A DNA stretch of 64,000 bases from Dyella sp. C11 (GTDB lineage: Bacteria; Pseudomonadota; Gammaproteobacteria; Xanthomonadales; Rhodanobacteraceae): positions 62,001 to 126,000 of the forward strand of contig NZ_QAVX01000002.1 of NCBI RefSeq assembly GCF_003121485.1. Direction: 5' to 3'. The position numbers were made by a program, and so were the translations under genes. Below the pieces are notes generated by a model, which did not search any database, was not told the origin of the DNA, and saw only the letters and a program-made list of their open reading frames with translations. This document shows positions 1 through 7,688 of the stretch, one piece after another (position 1 is the first letter of the stretch; the number at the start of each line of letters is the position of its first letter).

Positions 1-303
1 GCCGGGGCCGTCGTGGCCGTGCAGCAGCACCACGCGCGTGGAGGCGATGTTCAGCGCCAGGCGCAGCAAGGTGGCCATCAGCACCACGGTGGGAAACGCG
101 GCGAACTCCAGCGGACGCATCACGTAGATCACCGCCAGCAGGATCACCAGCGACAACGCGATGTTGAAGCTGAAGAGCATGTCGAGGATGAAGGGCGGCA
201 GCGGCAACATCATCATCGCCAATGCGGCGAGCATGATGACCGGCGCGCCGAGCCCACGGCGGCCGAGCGTCTTCAGGGTGCCTAGCGTGCTTGCGTTAGC
301 CAT
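1..303 (-). CDS. flhA: FlhA, flagellar export gate protein (N-terminal part only)
   Basis: Only the first 101 codons are in the window; the rest lies beyond position 1. The translation begins MANASTLGTLKTLGRRGLG, runs through at least two hydrophobic segments, and reaches the FlhA signature LRLALNIASTRVVLL followed by HGHDGPG. FlhA is the integral-membrane export-gate subunit of the flagellar type III secretion apparatus; its cytoplasmic domain docks export substrates and chaperones. The start lies 8 nt after the flhB stop, so the two genes are almost certainly co-transcribed at the distal end of the fliL operon. Identification is firm; full length cannot be judged. Confidence 0.96.
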   Translation of the reverse strand, partial: MANASTLGTLKTLGRRGLGAPVIMLAALAMMMLPLPPFILDMLFSFNIALSLVILLAVIYVMRPLEFAAFPTVVLMATLLRLALNIASTRVVLLHGHDGPG

Positions 304-311
304 CACTTATC

Positions 312-1448
312 TCAGAGCTTGTAGGGACCCATCAGGTCCGGATCGACATCGGGTTGCGGTGCCTTCGGCGGCGTGTCGCCGCGCGAAACCGCCTGCTTGA
401 GCTGGAATACGTACGCGAGCACCTGCGCCACGGCCACGTACAGCGCCGAGGGAATCTCGCGATCAATCTGGGTGGTGGCGTACAGCGCGCGCGCGAGCGG
501 CGGTGCTTCCACCGTGGGAATGCGATGACTGGATGCAACCAGGCGTATCTGCAAGGCCAGTTCATCCATGCCCTTGGCGATCACGCGCGGCGCACCCATG
601 CGGCCTTCGTCGTAGCGCAACGCCACGGCGAAATGCGTGGGGTTGGTGATCAGCACGTCGGCCTTGGGCAGCTCCTGCATCATGCGCTTGCGCGCCATCT
701 GGAACTGCATCTGGCGGATGCGGCCCTTGAGTTCCGGGTTGCCGTCGCTTTCCTTCGATTCGTCCTTCAGTTCCTGGCGCGTCATGCGCAGGCGCTTGGT
801 GTGATCGAACTTCTGGTACAGCGCGTCGGCGCCGCCGATCAGCGCGAGAATGGAACCGAACAGCAAGGCGCCATGACCCAGCAGGCTCATCGCACGCACC
901 GTGCCGGCGCCGACTTCGCCCACACCCGTCGCCATCAGGTCGGTCTGCCAGCTGCGAAGCACCATCACCAGCACGGAACCGATCAGCAACAGCTTCAGCA
1001 ACGACTTGCCCAGCTCCACCAGACCACGCATGGCGAAGATGCGACCCAAGCCCGCAATGGGATCGAGCCGCTCGAACTTCGGCTGCAACGCTTCGCCACT
1101 GAAATTCAGGCCGCCCAGCAACAGCGGCGCCGCCAGTGCAGCCAGCACCGTGGCCAAGGCTACCGGCGCGAACAACCCGAACGCCTCGTGCATGGCCATG
1201 GACAGCACGCGTCCGGGCAGCTGATCGGAAAACAGCGCATCACGCCCGTAACTCAAACCCAACCCATAGATGCGCCGCACATGATCCATCGCGGCTTCGC
1301 CGCCGCTCATCAACGCGGACACACCGGCAAGCACCACCACCGCACCCGACAGGTCGCGGGATCGGGGAACATCGCCTTTCTCGCGCGATTCGCGCAGGCG
1401 TTTTTCCGAAGGTTGTTCGGTGCGTTCCTGATCGTCGTTCTCGGCCAT
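312..1448 (-). CDS. flhB: FlhB, flagellar export substrate-specificity switch
   Basis: This 378-residue protein has the normal FlhB length. A polar N-terminus (ERTEQPSEKRLRESREKG, a FlhB hallmark) is followed by four hydrophobic segments between about residues 35 and 210 and a cytoplasmic C-terminal domain. The autocleavage motif NPTHF is intact, with Asn at residue 269. In the family, cleavage between Asn and Pro switches export from rod/hook to filament substrates. The gene starts 10 nt after the fliR stop and is followed by flhA after 8 nt, in the conserved fliR-flhB-flhA order. I see no anomaly. Confidence 0.97.
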   Translation of the reverse strand: MAENDDQERTEQPSEKRLRESREKGDVPRSRDLSGAVVVLAGVSALMSGGEAAMDHVRRIYGLGLSYGRDALFSDQLPGRVLSMAMHEAFGLFAPVALATVLAALAAPLLLGGLNFSGEALQPKFERLDPIAGLGRIFAMRGLVELGKSLLKLLLIGSVLVMVLRSWQTDLMATGVGEVGAGTVRAMSLLGHGALLFGSILALIGGADALYQKFDHTKRLRMTRQELKDESKESDGNPELKGRIRQMQFQMARKRMMQELPKADVLITNPTHFAVALRYDEGRMGAPRVIAKGMDELALQIRLVASSHRIPTVEAPPLARALYATTQIDREIPSALYVAVAQVLAYVFQLKQAVSRGDTPPKAPQPDVDPDLMGPYKL

Positions 1449-1458
1449 GGCGCTGTCC

Positions 1459-2229
1459 TCAACCGCCGGCCAGTTCGTGCATCAGCGACCAGGCGCTGTT
1501 CTGCAACGATTCGAACGCACCCGGTACGCTGCGCAGCGACAGCCACAGCGCGACGAAACCCAGGGTCACCGTGATGGGAAAACCCACCGCGAAAAGATTC
1601 ATGGAAGGCGCCGCGCGACTGATCGCGGCAAAGCCGATGTTCACCATCAGCAACGACGTCATGGCCGGCAACGCCACGCGCACCGCACCACCAAACAAAT
1701 GCGTGGCGAACGTCACCACGGCGTACAGGCTCTTGGTGTCGATCACCGGCTGGCCGGGCGGCAAGGCACGAAAGCTGTCGGCCAGCAGCGAGATCAATTG
1801 CAGGTGGCCATTCATGGCCAGGAACAGCAGCGTCACCATCAGCAGGTAGAACTGGCTGAGCACTGGCGAGCTGCCGCCACCGCGCGGGTCCACCGTTTCG
1901 GCGAAGCCCAGGCTCATGCTCTGCCCAACCAGCTGGCCGCCCAATGACACGGCTTCGAACGCGAGCTTCAACACAAAGCCGATCGACGCGCCCATCAGCA
2001 CCTGGCTCACCATGGTGGCGATGCCATCGGCCGACATGGGATTGATGGTGGTCGGCGCCAGTGGCGCCAGCACGAACGCAAGCATCAGCATGATGCCCAG
2101 GCGAAAACGCTGGGGCAGCACGGAGTCGCCGAACACCGGGGCGGTCAGGCACAGCCCACCGACGCGGGCCATCGCCCACAGCAGCGATCCGATCAAGCCC
2201 TGCAGTTGGGCGAGCTGTACCGTGGTCAC
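1459..2229 (-). CDS. fliR: FliR, flagellar export gate protein
   Basis: FliR is an integral-membrane subunit of the FliPQR export channel. I place the start at the GTG whose bases overlap the fliQ stop (GTGA), giving 256 residues beginning MTTVQLAQLQGLIGSLLWAM. This matches usual FliR length and start; the reading frame runs 22 codons further upstream, but that extension lies inside fliQ and is not FliR-like. Six hydrophobic segments are visible. Family features include the APVFG loop near residue 30 and the NIGFAAISRAAPSMNLFAVG stretch toward the C-terminus. Operon position between fliQ and flhB is canonical. Confidence 0.96.
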   Translation of the reverse strand: MTTVQLAQLQGLIGSLLWAMARVGGLCLTAPVFGDSVLPQRFRLGIMLMLAFVLAPLAPTTINPMSADGIATMVSQVLMGASIGFVLKLAFEAVSLGGQLVGQSMSLGFAETVDPRGGGSSPVLSQFYLLMVTLLFLAMNGHLQLISLLADSFRALPPGQPVIDTKSLYAVVTFATHLFGGAVRVALPAMTSLLMVNIGFAAISRAAPSMNLFAVGFPITVTLGFVALWLSLRSVPGAFESLQNSAWSLMHELAGG

Positions 2230-2495
2230 TTCACCGCCCCTGGCAGGCTCTCGATCAATTGGCGCGTGAACTGCACCAGCGTGCGCAGCATCCACGGACC
2301 GGTGATCAGCGCGACCGCCGCCATGGCGATCACCTTGGGGATGAAGCTCAGGGTCATTTCGTTGATCTGCGTGGCGGCCTGCACCACGCCGATGATGAGG
2401 CCGACGGCCAGCGCGGTGAGCAGCAGCGGCGCGGCCACCATCATGGCGACGTAGAGCGCGTGCTGGCCGAATTCGATGACGGATTCAGGCGTCAT
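2226..2495 (-). CDS. fliQ: FliQ, flagellar export gate protein
   Basis: This small 89-residue protein has two transmembrane segments (about residues 15-40 and 50-75) and the FliQ-specific stretch QAATQINEMTLSFIPK in the loop between them. FliQ assembles with FliP and FliR into the export channel. The start at MTPESVIEFGQ is the family start; an in-frame extension to 2564 would run into a repeat element and is rejected. The stop overlaps the fliR GTG by 4 nt. Unlike the rest of the operon, fliQ is separated from fliP by 208 nt, most of it an inverted-repeat element. Confidence 0.96.
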   Translation of the reverse strand: MTPESVIEFGQHALYVAMMVAAPLLLTALAVGLIIGVVQAATQINEMTLSFIPKVIAMAAVALITGPWMLRTLVQFTRQLIESLPGAVK

Positions 2496-2703
2496 GGCGC
2501 GCGCTCCAGCTTCGCTTGCGACAACGAGGCGACAAGCGCCGCAACACGCATGCGCGCATGGCATTCCTCATCGTCATCCCTGCGAAAGCAGGGATCCAGT
2601 GACTTTCGCTTTTCAATCGTCAGGCCATGCAAAGGCGCTGGATTCCTGCTTTCGCAGGAATGACGATCAAGAGCGGAAGCCACGGGCGAGAAGTACGTAT
2701 GGA
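2496..2703. repeat. fliP-fliQ gap with a 98-bp inverted-repeat element
   Basis: The gap contains two 30-nt arms, 2570-2599 and 2638-2667, that are reverse complements except for two positions. Each arm starts at its outer end with ATCGTCAT and is itself a hairpin (CCCTGC-GAAA-GCAGGG in the left arm, TCCTGC-TTTC-GCAGGA in the right). The two differences between arms are compensatory, so each inner stem stays paired. Arms of this kind (reading as VIPAKAG when translated) are a common dispersed intergenic repeat in proteobacteria, from general knowledge. The element sits inside an otherwise tightly packed operon. Confidence 0.85.
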
Positions 2704-3495
2704 TCATGTGTAGAAGCTCCCCGCCAACGTCCCCAGCAGCAGCGTCCACCCATCCACCAGCACGAACAGCATGATCTTGAACGGCAGGGAGATGATGGTG
2801 GGCGACACCATCATCATGCCCATCGACATCAGCACGCTGGCTACCACCAGGTCGATGATGAGGAACGGGATGAACAGCAGAAAGCCCATCTGGAACGCGG
2901 TTTTCAGCTCGCTGGTGACGAAGGCCGGCATGGCCACGCGAAACGGCACGTCGTCCTTGCTGGCATAGGGCTGTTCGTTGGCCAGATGCGTGAACAACTG
3001 GAGGTCCGCGTCACGCGTCTGGTCCAGCATGAAATGCTTGAACGGCGCCGCAGCAGCGGGAACGGCCTGCTCCGCGGCCATCTGGCCATCCATATACGGC
3101 TTCACGCCGTCGGCGTACGCGTGACTCAACACCGGCGACATCACGAACAGCGTGAGGAACAGCGACAGGCCAAGCAGGATCTGGTTGGACGGCGTGGACT
3201 GCGTGCCCAGCGCCTGACGCAGAAAACTCAGCACGATCATGATGCGCGTGAACGACGTCATCATCAGCAGCACGGCCGGCAACAACGTAAGCGCCGTCAT
3301 CAGCGCCAGCACCTGCAGCGACAGCGTCCAGTTCTGCGCGCCGCCGGGTGCGTTCTGCACCGTCAGCACGGGAATGCCGGCACCCGAGGCGGGCATCTGC
3401 GGCATGGACGGCATCGCGGGCATGGCCGGCGCGGCCCACAGCAACGCCGGGCACACCAGCAGCAACACCAGGAGAATCCAACGGGAAACCTTCAT
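2704..3495 (-). CDS. fliP: FliP, flagellar export gate protein
   Basis: FliP is the major subunit of the FliPQR export channel, inserted in the inner membrane within the basal body. The 263-residue product begins [19 protein letters not shown], a cleavable signal peptide as is usual for FliP, followed by a Met/Pro-rich linker to about residue 45. It carries the family motifs [22 protein letters not shown] and [17 protein letters not shown] (quoted in part). The start codon shares one base with the fliO stop (TAATG), so translation is probably coupled. The next gene, fliQ, is unusually distant because of a repeat element. Confidence 0.97.
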   Translation of the reverse strand: MKVSRWILLVLLLVCPALLWAAPAMPAMPSMPQMPASGAGIPVLTVQNAPGGAQNWTLSLQVLALMTALTLLPAVLLMMTSFTRIMIVLSFLRQALGTQSTPSNQILLGLSLFLTLFVMSPVLSHAYADGVKPYMDGQMAAEQAVPAAAAPFKHFMLDQTRDADLQLFTHLANEQPYASKDDVPFRVAMPAFVTSELKTAFQMGFLLFIPFLIIDLVVASVLMSMGMMMVSPTIISLPFKIMLFVLVDGWTLLLGTLAGSFYT

Positions 3496-3866
3496 TACTT
3501 GCGCTTCCAACGGGCCAGCACGTCACCAAACGGCGCGATCGGCGGTTGCGGACTGGCTTCCGGCGCAGGCGCCGAACCTTCGTAGACGTGCAGCGTGCGC
3601 ATGCCGCCCTGCCCCACGCCGATCAGCAGACGCTTGCCATCGGCATCGATCAGCATCAGGCGATCGCGTGCGCCCACCGTCATGGTTTCCACGCAACGCA
3701 GGCGACGTCCGCCCGGCGTGGCGCGCGCCTGCAAGCGGCGACTGAACCAGCCGGCAGCGAAGATGAGCGCCACGATGCCGAGCAGGCTCAGCAATACGCG
3801 CACCAGTTCGCCACCGACATTGATCTCGGGCGCAGCAGCGACGGGAAGGACAAGCGCAAGCATCAT
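3495..3866 (-). CDS. fliO: FliO, flagellar export assembly protein
   Basis: This 123-residue protein has one strong membrane span near residues 20-42 and a basic cytoplasmic domain containing the FliO-type stretch [18 protein letters not shown]. FliO stabilises FliP during assembly of the export channel and is the least conserved part of the set. A start two codons in (MLALV, 3863) is equally possible. The gene lies between fliN (5 nt upstream) and fliP (1-nt overlap). The C-terminal tail is Pro-rich and short. Confidence 0.9.
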   Translation of the reverse strand: MMLALVLPVAAAPEINVGGELVRVLLSLLGIVALIFAAGWFSRRLQARATPGGRRLRCVETMTVGARDRLMLIDADGKRLLIGVGQGGMRTLHVYEGSAPAPEASPQPPIAPFGDVLARWKRK

Positions 3867-3871
3867 TCAGA

Positions 3872-4210
3872 TCACCGCAGCTTGCGCACGCGTTCAGCCG
3901 GGCTGATCACGTCGGTAAGGCGAATGCCGAAGCGTTCGTTGATCACCACCACTTCACCGTGGGCGACCAGCGTGCCGTTGACGAACACGTCGAGCGGTTC
4001 GCCGGCTGAACGGTCCAGTTCCACCACGGAACCCTGGTTGAGCTGCAACAGGTTGCGGATGCTGATGCGCGTACGGCCCACTTCCATGGCGAGCGTGACC
4101 GGTACGTCGAGAATCATGTCCAGGTTCACATCGGAACCATCGGCCACGGGCGCGCTGAGCTGGTCGAACTCGACACGCTGGGTGGCGGAGGCGGCGTCGT
4201 TGGTGGTCAT
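3872..4210 (-). CDS. fliN: FliN, flagellar motor switch protein
   Basis: FliN forms the lower part of the cytoplasmic C-ring and helps transmit CheY-P binding to rotation switching. The 112-residue product has a variable N-terminal 25 residues and then a single SpoA/surface-presentation domain. The domain contains DVPVTLAMEVGRTRISIRN, GSVVELDRSAGEPLDVFVNG and VVVINERFGIRLTDV, all FliN signatures. Its start overlaps the fliM stop by 4 nt (ATGA). Length and position are standard. Confidence 0.97.
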   Translation of the reverse strand: MTTNDAASATQRVEFDQLSAPVADGSDVNLDMILDVPVTLAMEVGRTRISIRNLLQLNQGSVVELDRSAGEPLDVFVNGTLVAHGEVVVINERFGIRLTDVISPAERVRKLR

Positions 4211-5223
4211 GCGGGGTCAATCTCCAGGGTGGGTTCGGTCGACAGGCGTATTTCGCGGCGGCCTGTCGGCGCATGAAAACGGACGGCGTTGCGGCCGTTG
4301 TTCTGGCCGTAGCGCGCACGGAACACCGGCACGTCTTCGGCAAACACAGTGGTGAATTCGGGCAGCTGCACCGGCAGCACGTCGCCGGGACGCAGGCGAA
4401 GGAAGTCGCCGATGCTCACGCGCGTTTCGAGCAGCAGCGAACTGAGCTCCACTTCGGCGTCCAGCACTTCGTCCTGCAGGTTTTCTGCCCAGCGATGGTC
4501 GCGGTCCACGCGGTCGCTCTGCACGCCAGCATCGAGCAGCGTGCGGATGGGCTCGACCATGGCGTACGGCAGGGTCAGGTGCACTTCACCGCCGCCGCCA
4601 TCGAGTTCGATATGGAACTTCGACACCACCACCGTTTCGGTGGGGCTGACGATGTTGGCGAACTGCGGATTGATTTCGGAATTGAGGTACTCGAAGTTCA
4701 GCGGCAGCACCGGTGCCCACGCTTCCACCATGGAAGCGAACAGCTCGGCCAGCACGATCTGGATCACGCGGTTTTCCGTCGGCGTGAAATCGCGACCTTC
4801 GATGCGTGCGTGGAAGCGGCCATCACCACCGAAGAAATTGTCGATGACGGTGAACACCAGGCGCGGCTCCATCACCACCAGCGCGGTACCGCGCAGCGGC
4901 TTGATGCGCACCAGGTTCAAGTTGCTCGGCACGGTCAGCGCATGCACGTACTCGGCGAACTTCACCATCTTCACGCCCAGCACCGAGACTTCGCAGGTCT
5001 TGCGCAGCACGCCGAAAATCGCGCTGCGGAAGAAGCGCGCGAAACGGTCGTTGACCATTTCCAGCGTCGGCAGGCGACCGCGCACGATGCGGTCCTGCTG
5101 CGTGAAGTCATAGGTGATCACCGCATCGGGCGGCAACGGCTCATCGTTGCCCGTTTCGACGGCGCCACCTTCCACGCCGTCGAGCAGGGCATCGATTTCT
5201 TCCTGTGAAAGCAGGTCGCTCAT
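4207..5223 (-). CDS. fliM: FliM, flagellar motor switch protein
   Basis: FliM is the C-ring component that binds phosphorylated CheY. The 338-residue protein opens with MSDLLSQEEIDALL, the conserved CheY-P-binding peptide. A CheC-like middle domain (about residues 45-230) and a C-terminal SpoA domain (about 250-325) follow. Family stretches such as FDRYALTN-like segments are replaced by ordinary variants, but GGDGR and NPQFANIVSPTETVVV are recognisable. It lies 13 nt downstream of fliL and overlaps fliN by 4 nt. No anomaly seen. Confidence 0.97.
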   Translation of the reverse strand: MSDLLSQEEIDALLDGVEGGAVETGNDEPLPPDAVITYDFTQQDRIVRGRLPTLEMVNDRFARFFRSAIFGVLRKTCEVSVLGVKMVKFAEYVHALTVPSNLNLVRIKPLRGTALVVMEPRLVFTVIDNFFGGDGRFHARIEGRDFTPTENRVIQIVLAELFASMVEAWAPVLPLNFEYLNSEINPQFANIVSPTETVVVSKFHIELDGGGGEVHLTLPYAMVEPIRTLLDAGVQSDRVDRDHRWAENLQDEVLDAEVELSSLLLETRVSIGDFLRLRPGDVLPVQLPEFTTVFAEDVPVFRARYGQNNGRNAVRFHAPTGRREIRLSTEPTLEIDPA

Positions 5224-5236
5224 CGACGCGTTCCCG

Positions 5237-5737
5237 TCACTGCATCACGAAGCTGGTGAAATACAACGCTTCCACGCCGGGACGGCCGAGGCGCTTCTCA
5301 AGAATCTTGCGTACGGCATCCAGCGCCTGTGCCTGCAACTTCTGCTTGCCCGCAGCGTCGCTGAGGATGGTGTAGTCCTGGCTGCTGAACAGCATGACCA
5401 GCGCATTGCGGATCACCGGGTCCGCTTCCTTCGCAGCAGCCAGCGAGGCCGCATCGTGCGACATCAGGCTCACGCCCACCTGCAGGAAGCGCATGGACTG
5501 GTCGTCCTTGAAGTTCACGACAAACGGCGGGTCCAGCGTCAGGTACTGCTCCTGCTTGGACATCACCACCTTCGGCTCTTCCGGTTCAGTACCGCCCTGG
5601 CTGCCGTGATGCGCACCCAGCACCACGTAAGCGGAACCACCCGCCATCGCCAGCATCGCCACACCCATGCCGATCACGAGCTTGTTCGCCCCCTTCTTCG
5701 GAGCCGCCTTGTTTTCCGCCTGCTCGTTCTGAGCCAT
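5237..5737 (-). CDS. fliL: FliL, flagellar basal-body-associated protein
   Basis: FliL is a single-span inner-membrane protein around the stator that supports torque. With the start at MAQNEQAENKAAPKKG the product is 166 residues. A Lys-rich N-terminus precedes a membrane span at about residues 19-41, then a periplasmic domain with YLTLDPPFVVNF and RFLQVGVSLM, typical of FliL. I prefer this ATG because an AGGAAC/GGGA purine stretch precedes it; an in-frame ATG nine codons upstream (5764) is possible. It is the first gene of the fliLMNOPQR-flhBA run and follows a sigma-54-like promoter. Confidence 0.94.
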   Translation of the reverse strand: MAQNEQAENKAAPKKGANKLVIGMGVAMLAMAGGSAYVVLGAHHGSQGGTEPEEPKVVMSKQEQYLTLDPPFVVNFKDDQSMRFLQVGVSLMSHDAASLAAAKEADPVIRNALVMLFSSQDYTILSDAAGKQKLQAQALDAVRKILEKRLGRPGVEALYFTSFVMQ

Positions 5738-5766
5738 GTGAATCCCGTTCCTGTCGTTTGCCATCG

Positions 5767-5785
5767 GTCACCCGCCATGGGTGAC
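5767..5785 (-). promoter_or_regulatory. Inverted repeat in the fliL 5' leader
   Basis: GTCACCC-GCCAT-GGGTGAC is a 7-bp perfect inverted repeat lying between the predicted sigma-54 start point and the fliL start. It could form a small hairpin in the leader RNA or be a protein-binding site. Its function is unknown. Confidence 0.4.
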
Positions 5786-5799
5786 ACATGACCACTGAT

Positions 5800-5815
5800 A
5801 GCAAACGGCATGCCA
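5800..5815 (-). promoter_or_regulatory. Sigma-54 (-24/-12) promoter of the fliL operon
   Basis: Read on the minus strand, the site is TGGCATG-CCGT-TTGCT. It has the obligatory GG and GC dinucleotides separated by exactly 10 nt and only one departure from the TGGCACG-N4-TTGCW consensus. The predicted transcription start, about 12 nt downstream, falls near 5789, giving a leader of about 50 nt before fliL. In pseudomonads and xanthomonads the equivalent flagellar operons are RpoN/FleQ-dependent, which fits. No FleQ gene is in the window. Confidence 0.75.
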
Positions 5816-5976
5816 TCGCTGAAAAGCGTTGGTATGACTGGGTTTGCGAGGAATGGCGACGGAACGGCGGCGCTTTATTGACGCGCGTCGATGATCGGGC
5901 GCGACGCGTTGGTGGCGGGTGTCGGAAGGTTGTCGCGAAGAGATTTGAGGCTATGCCCGCGGCGCGTTTCTTCACC

Positions 5977-6016
5977 CCCTCTCCCCTTCGGGGAGAGGGT
6001 TGGGGTGAGGGGCGGG
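5977..6016 (+). repeat. 40-nt C-rich intergenic repeat, copy A
   Basis: The sequence starts with an internal hairpin (CCCTCTCCCC-TTC-GGGGAGAGGG) and continues TTGGGGTGAGGGGCGGG. It recurs in inverted orientation at 6599-6638 with only small differences in the loop. This is a widely dispersed intergenic repeat type in xanthomonads and related proteobacteria, from general knowledge. Confidence 0.8.
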
Positions 6017-6055
6017 CGCTTGAGAAACCACCGCCAAGTCAAGCATTGGCTCCTG

Positions 6056-6083
6056 CTGTTCGCTGTTCGCTGTTCGCTGTTCG
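6056..6083 (+). repeat. Four tandem copies of the 7-mer CTGTTCG
   Basis: Four perfect consecutive copies are followed by a degenerate fifth (CTCTTCC). The tract is non-coding and would be prone to slippage. Confidence 0.9.
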
Positions 6084-6430
6084 CTCTTCCGGGCCCCGTA
6101 TGACAGCGGCGTGCGGGTGAAGGAATAGCCCGCAGGGTGGCTCGCATGGATGCGAGCCAGTTTGTCGTCAGGGCAGGATGCCCTGTCGACAAACCCCGCA
6201 ACCCGCACGCGGACCTGGAGGCCGGAGGCCGGAAGGCGCGTCATCCGGGGTGCCCTTTCTTTTGGTTACTTTTCTTTGGGCAAGCAAAGAAAAGTGACCC
6301 GGCCTCCGGCAGGAGGTCGGAAGCCCGCGGCAGGCGAGCCAGGTTGCGGAAAGGCCGCAAAAGAACCCAAAGGCAAAGTCACTGGATGACCGGCCCTTCG
6401 GCCGTTGAAAAGCGCCTCCCGCCTTCGCGG

Positions 6431-6595
6431 GAATGACGGTGAGGGGTAGAGACGGCGTCGCAAGGATGGCGGTGAGGGGTAGAGACGTCATCGTGATGAT
6501 GACGGTGAGGGATAGGCGCGTCATCGCGAGGATGGCGATGAGGGATAGAAACGTTATAGCCAGGATGGATGCGCGGGATAGAACCGTTCCCGCGA
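6431..6595 (+). repeat. 33-bp minisatellite, five units
   Basis: Five head-to-tail 33-nt units begin at 6431, 6464, 6497, 6530 and 6563. A shared core reads approximately GGATGGCGGTGAGGG followed by ATAGA or GTAGA; similarity falls off toward the fifth unit. The array begins directly at the end of a half-hairpin CCCGCCTTCGCGGG (about 6419-6432), the same class as the arms in the fliP-fliQ gap. There are no unique spacers, so this is not a CRISPR array. Confidence 0.85.
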
Positions 6596-6598
6596 GCA

Positions 6599-6638
6599 CC
6601 CGCCCCTCACCCCAACCCTCTCCCCAAAGGGGAGAGGG
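6599..6638 (-). repeat. 40-nt C-rich intergenic repeat, copy B (inverted)
   Basis: This is the reverse complement of the copy at 5977-6016, differing essentially in the hairpin loop (AAA/TTT instead of TTC). Together the two copies bracket about 580 bp of non-coding DNA. Copy B lies 35 nt from the cheV stop and its stem could end cheV transcription. Confidence 0.8.
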
Positions 6639-6673
6639 AGCCAAGAGCGTGGAGGCCTCGCGACCACCAAACC

Positions 6674-7603
6674 TCAAAACTCCCCAAACTTCTCCGGCAT
6701 CAACTCCAACACCGTCTGCGCCAACACATCCGGCTGAAACTTCGCCACAAAGCGATCCGCATTCACCTCGCGCACCATCGCTTCGTTAAAGATGCCGCTG
6801 ATCGAACTGTGCAGCACCACCTTCAACCTGCGCAGCGACGGCGCCTCACGAATCGCCTTCGTCAACGCATAGCCGTCCATGCGCGGCATCTCGATGTCCG
6901 ACACCACCAGGGTCACCGCGTCGTCACCCTCCGACTCGGCCAGCGCCTCGAGCCGCTCCAATGCCTCGCGGCCGTCCTGCGCAATCACGCATTCCACGTC
7001 CATCTGGCGGAACAGATTCACCAGCTGGTTGCGGGCGACCAGGGAGTCGTCCACCACCATCACGCGACGGGGCTGCAGGTCATGGACGCGGGCCATGCGC
7101 TGCATCGGGGCGGAGAGTTCCGTGGTGGTGGCGTTGAGCGAGGCCAGCACGTGTTCCACGTCCACCACCGCCACCAGGGCGCCGTCCACGCGCGTCACGG
7201 CGTTGACGCGGCTGCCGAAGCCCAGCGCCGCCGCGGGGGCGGCCATGGCCTCGCCTTCGCAATGCACCATGCGTTGCGGTTCGGCGACCAGAAAGCCCTG
7301 CACGCTGCGGCTGAACTCGGTGACCATCAGGTGGGCGGAAGGTACGTCGCGCAGCGACGGGTAACCCAGGGCCACGGCCAGGTCGATCACGGGGATGGTG
7401 GTGCCGCGATAATCGCAGCTGCCCGCAATCAACGGATGGGCATCAGGCATGCGCTCCATGGGCGGGCGGCGCATCACCTCGCGCACCTTGAATACGTTGA
7501 TGCCGAACAGCTGCTCATCGCCCATGCGGAACAGCAGCATGGCGATGCGGTTATGGCCCGCCAGCCGGGTCTGCTGCTCCACCTTGTCCATCCACGCACT
7601 CAT
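6674..7603 (-). CDS. cheV: CheV, CheW-receiver hybrid chemotaxis coupling protein
   Basis: The 309-residue product has an N-terminal CheW-like domain (about residues 15-165; FKVREVMRRPPMERMPDAHP is typical). A C-terminal response-regulator receiver domain (about 180-305) begins RVMVVDDSLVARNQL and has its phospho-acceptor Asp at residue 236 in SDIEMPRMDGYALT. CheV couples receptors to CheA and adapts by phosphorylation. The start at MSAWMDKVEQQ has AAGGAA upstream; the longer in-frame extension overlaps the opposite-strand receptor gene. Transcription probably starts from the sigma-28-type site at 7646-7672. Pseudomonads also keep cheV next to flgA. Confidence 0.95.
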   Translation of the reverse strand: MSAWMDKVEQQTRLAGHNRIAMLLFRMGDEQLFGINVFKVREVMRRPPMERMPDAHPLIAGSCDYRGTTIPVIDLAVALGYPSLRDVPSAHLMVTEFSRSVQGFLVAEPQRMVHCEGEAMAAPAAALGFGSRVNAVTRVDGALVAVVDVEHVLASLNATTTELSAPMQRMARVHDLQPRRVMVVDDSLVARNQLVNLFRQMDVECVIAQDGREALERLEALAESEGDDAVTLVVSDIEMPRMDGYALTKAIREAPSLRRLKVVLHSSISGIFNEAMVREVNADRFVAKFQPDVLAQTVLELMPEKFGEF

Positions 7604-7645
7604 GCGGATTCCTTCGTCGCGGCATCGCCGCCTTTTCTCTCCCGC

Positions 7646-7672
7646 GTATCGGCCGCGAACGCGGCGGCTTGA
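7646..7672 (-). promoter_or_regulatory. Sigma-28-type promoter of cheV
   Basis: On the minus strand TCAAGCCG, an 11-nt spacer and GCCGATAC match the FliA consensus TAAAGTTT-N11-GCCGATAA at four of eight and seven of eight positions. It lies about 43 nt upstream of the cheV start and points toward cheV. The -35 half is weak, so confidence is moderate. Confidence 0.55.
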
Positions 7673-7688
7673 GAGCGCGAATGACCCA

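Larger units (their letters stand above)
5738..6673. other. 936-bp non-coding block of nested repeats between fliL and cheV
   Basis: Apart from the fliL leader and promoter at its left end, this stretch holds no gene I can support. It contains two inverted 40-nt copies of a C-rich repeat, four copies of a 7-nt tandem repeat, a 33-bp minisatellite, and a segment from about 6125 to 6425 that resembles multi-copy intergenic filler of the Xanthomonadales. Open frames here translate to low-complexity repeats and are not real genes. cheV and fliL are both on the minus strand, so the block separates two transcription units. Confidence 0.8.

Noticed and set aside
2230..2295. Upstream extension of fliR by 22 codons
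   Set aside because: It lies inside fliQ and lacks FliR similarity; the GTG overlapping the fliQ stop gives the family start.
6431..6595. Possible CRISPR array
   Set aside because: Units are contiguous 33-mers without unique spacers, and no cas genes are present.
6168..6677. Minus-strand open frame of 169 codons across the minisatellite
   Set aside because: Its translation is the 11-residue repeat of the 33-bp units plus filler, with no start signal or family.
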